Assembly: GCA_002412885.1 (NCBI GenBank)
Contig: DHVX01000084.1
Span: 1 to 8,155 of the forward strand
Direction of reading: 5' to 3'
Length of the DNA stretch: 8,155 nucleotides
Source: Bacteroidales bacterium UBA5197
GTDB lineage: Bacteria > Bacteroidota > Bacteroidia > Bacteroidales > Lentimicrobiaceae
In this document: piece after piece, positions 1 to 4,496 of the stretch
How positions within the stretch are numbered: the first letter of the stretch is position 1
Layout: every line of letters begins with the position of its first letter
Position numbers and translations under genes: made by a program
The notes under the pieces: model-generated
Database searches by the model: none
Told to the model about the DNA's origin: nothing
What the model saw: the letters and a program-made list of their open reading frames with translations, nothing else

Positions 1-1055
1 ATTTTATGGCTGCCCGTTTCAACAAACAGGCACATCTGGGTGCTTTTCTCGGGATGATTGATCCGCAGCTTCGCCTGAAACCTTCCATCAGTGTTGAGGG
101 TGCCTGAGCTTCCGGAGGATTGGCGCTGGTTTCCGGAATCAAATCGGTGCTTTCGGGTTCTGCCGAGGTTGTTCTGGCTTTAGGCATTGAAGTTCAGAAT
201 ACAGTTAAAGCAATTTATGGTGCCGATATTCTTGCCGGTGCCGGATGGTTTCAGCGCCGCAAGGATGGACAAGCTTATTTCTTTCCCGGTCAGTTCAGCG
301 ACAGAGCCGGGGCATATTTTGAGAAGGTTGGCCGCGAAAAAGCGCGCAAAGCTTTCGCCAGATGGTACAGGAATTCCATTGAGAATGCCCGCCTTTGCCC
401 CACTGCTCAGGAGTTTGATAACAAAACTGCCGATCTGGAGGCTCAGGGACTTATGGAACCTACTCCGCGTTCTTTCACCGATCACCTGAATGTGTTTGAT
501 TGCTCAAAGGTATCTGATGGCGCTTCAGCCATTGCCATTGTGAGCGAAGAAGGTCTGAAACGTTGCGGTGTTTCCGTTTCTGATGCGGTTGAGGTGGTTG
601 GTATTGGCCATGCGGCCGATGATATCACCGCGCTTCCTGAAGATCTGACCCGCCTCACTACCGTTGCCCATGCAGTAAAGCAAGCCCTGACTTCAGCCGG
701 AATTACTCCCGCCGATCTGGCAACCGTTGAAACCCACGACTGTTTTACCATTGCCGGAATCCTGGGAATGGAAGCCATAGGACTGGCTCCTGAAGGCAAA
801 GGTGCTGATTTTGTAATTGAAGGCCACACAGCCCGTGATGGAAAAATTCCCGTAAATACAACCGGTGGACTCATTGGTTGGGGTCATCCGACTGGCGCCA
901 CAGGAGTGCATCAGGCAGTAACCATATGGGAGCAATTGACCGGCAAAGCAGGTAATTCACAAATTAACATTCCTGCCGATCGCCCTTACGGCCTTACCGT
1001 AAATATGGGTGGTGACGACCGCACGGTTGTGGCTATTGTTTTTAAGAAAAACTAA
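1..1055 (+). CDS. SCP2-type thiolase (acetyl-CoA acetyltransferase family), 5'-partial, with in-frame TGA at the catalytic Cys position; candidate selenoprotein
   Basis: Thiolases of this family make or cleave 3-ketoacyl-CoA through an acyl-enzyme on a nucleophilic cysteine. The frame is open from the window edge (first full codon at 3) to TAA at 1053-1055, except for TGA at 105-107. There are 34 codons before it and 315 after. Both sides read as one thiolase: upstream KPSISVEGA, downstream ASGGLALVSG, so TGA replaces the Cys of the GACASGG active-site motif. The other family landmarks are intact: HDCF (735-746; His and second Cys), GHPTGATG (882 onward; His 885-887) and a C-terminal NMGGDD in place of the CxG of classical thiolases, as expected for the SCP2 type. 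About 50-60 N-terminal residues should lie off the window; the ATG at 6 looks internal. Initiating after the TGA would remove the nucleophile, so a separate downstream gene makes little sense. Readings, in my order of preference: selenocysteine, nonsense mutation, sequencing error. The substrate cannot be deduced. Confidence 0.85.
105..107 (+). other. In-frame TGA replacing the nucleophilic cysteine codon (candidate selenocysteine codon)
   Basis: The codons around it read GGT GCC TGA GCT TCC GGA GGA, that is G-A-(TGA)-A-S-G-G. In SCP2-type and other thiolases this motif carries the catalytic Cys directly before A-S-G. TGA differs from either Cys codon by one base, so a nonsense mutation is possible. 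A random stop landing on this one codon among roughly 400 would be a notable coincidence. General reassignment of TGA is not supported, because the other four genes are fully open and use TGG for Trp. None of the five genes ends in TGA (three TAA, two TAG), but that sample is too small to mean much. Confidence 0.6.
108..140 (+). promoter_or_regulatory. Candidate bacterial SECIS-like hairpin just downstream of the TGA
   Basis: TTCCGGA (110-116) pairs perfectly with TCCGGAA (132-138), and G108-C140 can add a closing pair across one C-U mismatch. If G117 is bulged out, weak pairs may continue (G118-T131, A119-T130, T120-G129, T121-G128, G122-T127), leaving a small GCGC loop about 15 nt after the TGA. 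Bacterial SECIS elements are hairpins inside the coding region directly after the UGA, usually with a G at the start of the apical loop and the loop some 15 nt or more from the UGA, so position and form are roughly right. Caveat: the two stem arms are both the Ser-Gly codons TCC GGA, which are self-complementary, so the stem could arise by chance. Confidence 0.35.
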
Positions 1056-1066
1056 GTAACGCGGAG

Positions 1067-1102
1067 ATGTCAAAAACACTTCGACTCCGCTCAGTGTGAC
1101 AT
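1067..1102. repeat. REP-like palindrome, copy 1 of the CTTCGACTCCGCTCAG family
   Basis: The core CTTCGACTCCGCTCAG lies at 1079-1094. It is framed by ACACT/AGTGT (1076-1080 and 1093-1097) and an outer ATGTCA/TGACAT pair (1067-1072 and 1097-1102; the two pairings share base 1097), giving a stem-loop 11 nt after the thiolase stop. No T-run follows, so it is a poor intrinsic terminator. The same 16-bp core recurs inverted at 1165-1180 and directly at 8130-8145, marking it as a dispersed repeat. Confidence 0.75.
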
Positions 1103-1157
1103 GCGTGTTTGGGTAGCGTTGTTACACCTCAATTAATTCATTATCAATTAAATACGA

Positions 1158-1184
1158 TGTCCTCCTGAGCGGAGTCGAAGGACA
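1158..1184. repeat. REP-like palindrome, copy 2 (inverted relative to copy 1)
   Basis: CTGAGCGGAGTCGAAG at 1165-1180 is the exact reverse complement of the core of copy 1. It is framed by TGTCCT (1158-1163) and AGGACA (1179-1184). Copies 1 and 2 therefore form an inverted pair about 70 bp apart, a REPIN-like arrangement, between convergent genes. The flanking stem sequences differ between copies while keeping complementarity, which suggests selection for, or an origin from, a folded structure. Confidence 0.75.
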
Positions 1185-1220
1185 AAACGATCAATCGTCA
1201 ATATTTTATTTCGTTAAAAA

Positions 1221-1255
1221 GGACCTAACAAGTCTTCTTTCGACTTGTGAGGTCT
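1221..1255. repeat. Second palindromic repeat family, left copy
   Basis: GACCTAACAAGTC (1222-1234) pairs with GACTTGTGAGGTC (1242-1254) with one mismatch, leaving a 7-nt loop (1235-1241). The whole unit is nearly the reverse complement of 1392-1426, with about five differences in 35 positions, all in the loop region plus one in the stem. The two copies bound a 206-bp segment. Confidence 0.75.
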
Positions 1256-1391
1256 GAATAGAAAAACGAATGCCAGGATAAAAACGAAAACCTTTCTCTT
1301 TTTCAAAGATACAACAATGTCTTTCCGCGAGATGCTAACAGGCTCCAATTTTCTTGCATCTAAAAAAAAACGATCGTTTGGCTTTTTATAA
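1256..1391. other. Non-coding spacer between the two inverted 35-bp repeats
   Basis: An A+T-rich stretch with an A9 run (about 1361-1369). A 62-codon minus-strand reading frame crosses it, but that frame runs through both palindromes and has no family resemblance I can recognise, so I do not call a gene. With the flanking repeats it could be a small non-autonomous element. I see no convincing target-site duplication outside 1221 and 1426. Confidence 0.4.
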
Positions 1392-1426
1392 AGACCTAAC
1401 AAGACTGAAGAAGACTTGTTAGGTCC
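1392..1426. repeat. Second palindromic repeat family, right copy; possible terminator of the phosphofructokinase gene
   Basis: GACCTAACAAG (1393-1403) and CTTGTTAGGTC (1415-1425) form a perfect 11-bp stem around an 11-nt loop. It lies 3 nt beyond the TAG stop (1430-1432) of the minus-strand phosphofructokinase gene. Read on the minus strand, the stem is followed by TTTATAAAAA, a short and imperfect T-run, so it may act as an intrinsic terminator for that gene. On the plus strand no T-run follows. Confidence 0.65.
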
Positions 1427-1429
1427 ATC

Positions 1430-2647
1430 CTACCATTTCAAAATCTTCCTGAAATCATAATTTTCAGGATCAGGCACATACTTTCTGGCAGCTTCGTAAT
1501 CAGCAGGTTCAATATACTGAAGGCTGTCGTCAAATACCATTTTTGATTTCTGACCTTCCATATTCACCATGCGGGGTTTTACTTTTCCCGTCTCATCTTC
1601 CACATCTTTGAGGTAAAGCGGGCTGATGTCGCCATTCGGACCGCTTACCACCATGCATCCGGTAAGTCCTTGATCGAAAAGGTGTTTTACCCCAATGCCC
1701 ATCAACGCACAGTAAAGCATATCGAAGGCAATGGGCTGAACGCAACGCAGTTCGTAACCCAGTTCCACCGGGCGGCTTTTTATGTTAAGATTCAGCTCCT
1801 TGACCCTTTCCTGCATCAACAGGTTAAAAATGTGTGCTTTACTCACATTTCCGAGTTCGGGGTGGCCGTGATCGTCGTAAGTAAAAGTAATTTTTGTGGA
1901 GGTGATTTCTTCATTGGTCATAAAGTGAAAAACCCCTTCGCTGATAATTGCCACTCCATAGCTGATTCCCAGAATTTTGCGCTTTATCATCGATGAAATA
2001 ATCAGCCTGAGAATGCGATCGAAGGTAACTTCAACTTTGTTAAACATTTCAGGAATGATAATCATAGGATAGTGACATGCAGCGCCAATACCAAAAGCCA
2101 GATGACCTGCTTCGCGGCCCATAGCCGAAACAACAAACCAGTTTCCGCTGGTACGTGCATCTTCGTATACCGTAGTTGCAAGTCTTACACCTTCCTGCTT
2201 GGCACTCTGGTAGCCGAAAGTAGGAATTCCGTCAGGCAGAGGAAGGTCATTGTCAATGGTTTTCGGAACATGAATGTTCTGGATTTTTATGTTGTTGGTT
2301 TCCAGGAATTTTGAAATCCGGTTTGCGGTAGATGCAGTATCATCTCCACCGATGGTTACCAGTAGCTTTACATTATTTTTAACAAAAAATGAAGTATTAA
2401 AATCCTGATCTTTGGGTTTGTGGCGGCTCATAATAAGCGCCGAACCTCCCTGATTGTGAATGCGGTCGGCCATCACAAAGTCGATAATCATCATATTTGG
2501 TTCATCAGTAAACAGGGTTTTGTACCCTTCGTGCAAACCAATAACGCGGTATCCGTCTTTCAAAAAAACCTTGGCAACCGAAGCGATTACCGAATTAATT
2601 CCTGGAGCAGGACCACCGCCCGCCAGTATTGCAATTGAACCTTTCAT
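1430..2647 (-). CDS. pfp: 6-phosphofructokinase, probably PPi-dependent (diphosphate-fructose-6-phosphate 1-phosphotransferase)
   Basis: This 405-residue cytosolic glycolytic enzyme phosphorylates fructose 6-phosphate to fructose 1,6-bisphosphate. The N-terminal phosphate-binding loop GGGPAPGIN is at residues 10-18. GGDDT is at 100-104, PKTIDND at 128-134 with the catalytic Asp, and MGREAGHLA, the sugar-phosphate-binding MGR motif, at 176-184. Two positions point to pyrophosphate rather than ATP as phosphoryl donor: the second Asp of GGDD (Gly in ATP enzymes) and the Lys of PKTIDND (Gly in PGTIDND of ATP enzymes). PPi enzymes are reversible and usually lack classical allosteric control. The ATG at 2645-2647 puts the phosphate loop at the expected distance; no good Shine-Dalgarno precedes it, as is usual in Bacteroidota. 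The gene is convergent with the thiolase and lies downstream of the transporter on the same strand, with a 222-bp gap. Length and motifs are complete. Donor preference is inferred from motifs. Confidence 0.93.
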   Translation of the reverse strand: MKGSIAILAGGGPAPGINSVIASVAKVFLKDGYRVIGLHEGYKTLFTDEPNMMIIDFVMADRIHNQGGSALIMSRHKPKDQDFNTSFFVKNNVKLLVTIGGDDTASTANRISKFLETNNIKIQNIHVPKTIDNDLPLPDGIPTFGYQSAKQEGVRLATTVYEDARTSGNWFVVSAMGREAGHLAFGIGAACHYPMIIIPEMFNKVEVTFDRILRLIISSMIKRKILGISYGVAIISEGVFHFMTNEEITSTKITFTYDDHGHPELGNVSKAHIFNLLMQERVKELNLNIKSRPVELGYELRCVQPIAFDMLYCALMGIGVKHLFDQGLTGCMVVSGPNGDISPLYLKDVEDETGKVKPRMVNMEGQKSKMVFDDSLQYIEPADYEAARKYVPDPENYDFRKILKW

Positions 2648-2703
2648 GTTGTATTTTTATTTTTTGAACTTCCTTTGTTAATGCTTCATTTTCAGCAGAG
2701 GCG

Positions 2704-2711
2704 CAAATTTA
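2704..2711 (-). promoter_or_regulatory. Candidate Bacteroidota -7 promoter element for the phosphofructokinase gene
   Basis: The minus strand reads TAAATTTG, a full match to the Bacteroidota TAnnTTTG -7 consensus, 56 nt upstream of the ATG. The -33 region, about 19 nt further up, holds only a T-rich near-match (GTTTTT) rather than a clean TTTG. The implied leader is about 50 nt. It supports the gene having its own promoter rather than depending on the transporter gene upstream. Confidence 0.5.
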
Positions 2712-2751
2712 TAAAAATACCATCAGGTTTAAAAACTTTGAAAAAGAATGA

Positions 2752-2863
2752 GGTTGAAGCTGAGGTTTTCTCAACCTCAACCCTGTCTGACTGGCTAAAT
2801 TAATGTAACCATTCAATTTGATTTGTCAGCCAGGCAGGCTCAACCTCAACCTCAGCCTCAACC
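2752..2863. repeat. Imperfect long inverted repeat between the transporter and phosphofructokinase genes
   Basis: The 16-bp arm at 2752-2767 (GGTTGAAGCTGAGGTT) is complementary to 2848-2863 with a single mismatch. Inside these arms a second, weaker pair (about 2784-2796 and 2828-2840, TGACTGGCT against AGCCAGGCA) continues the symmetry. A long cruciform or hairpin is possible. Its place directly after the transporter stop suggests a terminator or transcript-stabilising role, but there is no T-run to support intrinsic termination. Confidence 0.55.
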
Positions 2864-2874
2864 TTAACCTTAAC
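2839..2874. repeat. Hexanucleotide tandem repeat (CTCAAC/CTTAAC, six units) overlapping the transporter stop codon
   Basis: Six consecutive units read CTCAAC, CTCAAC, CTCAGC, CTCAAC, CTTAAC, CTTAAC. Two more CTCAAC units sit at 2770-2781. On the minus strand the tandem supplies the transporter stop TAA (2870-2872), then a series of alternate-codon stops (TAA, TGA) in the same frame. It has the look of slippage-generated sequence. Confidence 0.8.
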
Positions 2875-4162
2875 CTTGTTTTGGTTTCAGGTATCGGTTA
2901 AACAGCAGTAACCCAATGATTGTAGCAACACCGATCATACTGAAGATGAACCATAAAATTCCCGGCCGTCCCATATCATCAACAAACTTAACGTAAAGTG
3001 TAGCCCCAAGAATGCCGCCTATTCCGCTGCCAATCACTCCGTAAAGGAATGAGTAACCGAGATACAGCGCTTTTTTGTCAGGAGGAGCAATAAGGCCGAT
3101 GTAGGAAATAAATTTGGGATGTGCTGTCATTTCACCGATAGAGAAGATAATTAGCCCTGCAACAAATACCCATGCATAAGTAGAAATTGCCAGGATTCCC
3201 ATACCTAATGTTCCCATTGCGATACCAACAATCATGGTTGGCAGGGCAGGGGTTTTCTTAACCAGTGACGAAACAAGCAGTTGCAGAACAATGATGGCAC
3301 CTGCATTGATTACTGTAACATGTTCGGCATCAAATTTCCAGTTTGCATTCTCTACAAAAAGCCTCAGAAAACTGTTTATGGCATTATTCACCGGAGTCAT
3401 GTCCATATAATCTTTCAGGTACCAGAGCACAGTATCAAACATCTGGAAATAGAGAATCCAGAAACCGCTGTAAATCACTATCATCAGCACAAAGCGGTAA
3501 TCTTTAAGCACCAGAATAATGCCTTTCAACACTTCTGAAAGTGGTTTAGTGTTGGCTGGGCGAGGTGGTTCTTTGTAAACAAAAATATTAAGCAAAAGCA
3601 TTGATCCTGTGCCAACTGCAGCCATAATGAAAATATAATTCCAGCCTATGCCTTTGAGGTATGGCACCAGAATCAGCGGAAAAATAAATGCGCCAAGGTT
3701 GATAGACCAATAGAAAATTCCAAAGCCGAGTCCTGAGTTGTTTTCATCGGTTACACGGGCTATTGAGCCTGAAATTACAGGTTTAAAAAAACCTGCTCCA
3801 ATTGCCATAAGTATAAGACTCAGAAAAACAAGACTGTAAGAAGTGGAAAGACTGGTGAGAAAATAACCGGCACTCATTACTGCAAAAGCCATCATCAAAG
3901 TCCGGCGATATCCGAAACGATCGGCCAGTGCACCTGAAAGAATGGGCAGCAGGTAAAGCAAGGGGGTAATGGTACTTTTGATTACACCAACACCTTCTTT
4001 TGAAAAGCCCAATCCGCCTTCGTTGGTTGACATAACAAGGTAAACCGATAAAACCGACATAACCCCGTAATAAGAGCCTCTTTCAAAGAACTCCATTACA
4101 ATAACGGTCCAGAAATTTCGCGGGAAGGATTTAAATCCTGACTTTTTGCTGCTATCGCTCAT
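2870..4162 (-). CDS. POT/PTR2-family proton-coupled transporter (peptide transporter-like MFS protein)
   Basis: A 430-residue inner-membrane protein with about 12 hydrophobic segments. POT proteins import di- and tripeptides or related solutes with protons. The POT helix-1 motif ExxERFxYYG appears at residues 24-33 as EFFERGSYYG, with Gly in place of the usual Phe. The MFS loop motif GALADRFGYRR is at 77-87, GAGFFKP with the conserved Lys at 122-128, and the PTR2 signature FYWSINLG at 150-157. FWILYFQ (234-240) matches the helix-7 FWxxxxQ pattern, and SIGEMTAHP (341-349) places the helix-10 Glu. It is slightly short for a POT but not truncated. The start at 4160-4162 puts the ExxER motif near residue 24, as usual. 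It is divergent from the dehydratase gene. The motifs place it in POT rather than generic MFS; the substrate (peptide or other) cannot be read from the sequence. Confidence 0.88.
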   Translation of the reverse strand: MSDSSKKSGFKSFPRNFWTVIVMEFFERGSYYGVMSVLSVYLVMSTNEGGLGFSKEGVGVIKSTITPLLYLLPILSGALADRFGYRRTLMMAFAVMSAGYFLTSLSTSYSLVFLSLILMAIGAGFFKPVISGSIARVTDENNSGLGFGIFYWSINLGAFIFPLILVPYLKGIGWNYIFIMAAVGTGSMLLLNIFVYKEPPRPANTKPLSEVLKGIILVLKDYRFVLMIVIYSGFWILYFQMFDTVLWYLKDYMDMTPVNNAINSFLRLFVENANWKFDAEHVTVINAGAIIVLQLLVSSLVKKTPALPTMIVGIAMGTLGMGILAISTYAWVFVAGLIIFSIGEMTAHPKFISYIGLIAPPDKKALYLGYSFLYGVIGSGIGGILGATLYVKFVDDMGRPGILWFIFSMIGVATIIGLLLFNRYLKPKQG

Positions 4163-4187
4163 GTGATTTTATTGGATAGATGAAGGG

Positions 4188-4195
4188 CAAAAATA
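4188..4195 (-). promoter_or_regulatory. Candidate -7 promoter element for the transporter gene
   Basis: The minus strand reads TATTTTTG, fitting TAnnTTTG, 25 nt upstream of the transporter ATG, which would give a short leader of about 20 nt. No clear TTTG is found at the expected -33 position. It is the only TAnnTTTG match on the minus strand in this gap. Confidence 0.4.
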
Positions 4196-4349
4196 TGAAA
4201 ATATGTGAATCATAGTTGAATACACTTTTGAACGAAATTCAGGTCCAAATGAGCGGTCTTCAAATTGTTAAATAATTTCTACCACACTGTTTTTGCACCA
4301 GCATGCTGCACAAACTAAAAAATTTCAAATCAATTAATGACTTTCAACG

Positions 4350-4372
4350 CATCGGCAACATAATTGCTGATG
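4350..4372. repeat. Hairpin in the divergent promoter region
   Basis: CATCGGCAA (4350-4358) pairs with TTGCTGATG (4364-4372) through nine positions with one G-T wobble, leaving a 5-nt CATAA loop. It lies 66 bp upstream of the candidate -7 box of the dehydratase gene, so it is outside the predicted transcript and is more likely a binding site or chance palindrome than an RNA element. Confidence 0.4.
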
Positions 4373-4437
4373 TACGATAACCTTTAGAATAACAATTTCT
4401 TTACAAAATCTCGTGGGAATGTTAGCAAAAAACTGTA

Positions 4438-4445
4438 TAACTTTG
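4438..4445 (+). promoter_or_regulatory. Candidate -7 promoter element for the dehydratase gene
   Basis: TAACTTTG fits the Bacteroidota TAnnTTTG consensus exactly and lies 51 nt upstream of the ATG at 4497. The -33 box is weak. The predicted leader of about 45 nt has no strong Shine-Dalgarno sequence. Confidence 0.5.
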
Positions 4446-4496
4446 CGTACTTGTATCAAAGAAAGTTATTGATGCAATTTTGTTAAGCAAAAACGT

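Larger units (their letters stand above)
4163..4496. other. Divergent intergenic region between the transporter and dehydratase genes
   Basis: A 334-bp A+T-rich gap between two divergent start codons, with no credible gene. It holds a candidate promoter for each side (4188-4195 minus, 4438-4445 plus), a perfect 10-bp palindrome CAGCATGCTG (4299-4308) and a hairpin at 4350-4372 made of CATCGGCAA, a CATAA loop and TTGCTGATG (one G-T pair). The palindrome is placed where a shared operator could sit; this is inference only. Confidence 0.6.

Noticed and set aside
6..8. ATG at 6 as the true thiolase start
   Set aside because: The nucleophile position would then fall near residue 34, far earlier than the roughly 85-95 usual for the family; the N-terminus must lie beyond the window edge.
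105..107. General reassignment of TGA to Trp or Gly (codes 4 or 25)
   Set aside because: The other four genes are open with TGG for Trp and have no in-frame TGA, and neither Trp nor Gly fits a thiolase nucleophile position.
482..874. 130-codon minus-strand reading frame inside the thiolase
   Set aside because: It is antisense to a clear conserved coding region, has low-complexity Ala/Ser/Pro-rich composition and no recognisable domain.
120..1055. Independent gene starting at TTG 120
   Set aside because: The thiolase similarity continues without a break upstream of the TGA, and a protein starting here would lack the N-terminal thiolase region and the nucleophile. GGAGG is only 1 nt from the TTG.
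1214..1402. 62-codon minus-strand reading frame in the gap after the thiolase
   Set aside because: It runs through both palindromic repeats, has no recognisable family features and no promoter; most likely non-coding.
1670..1996. 108-codon plus-strand reading frame inside the phosphofructokinase gene
   Set aside because: It is antisense to a well-conserved enzyme, with no independent support.
2839..2874. Possible CRISPR array or protein repeat
   Set aside because: Units are only 6 bp with no spacers and lie at the end of, and beyond, the transporter gene.
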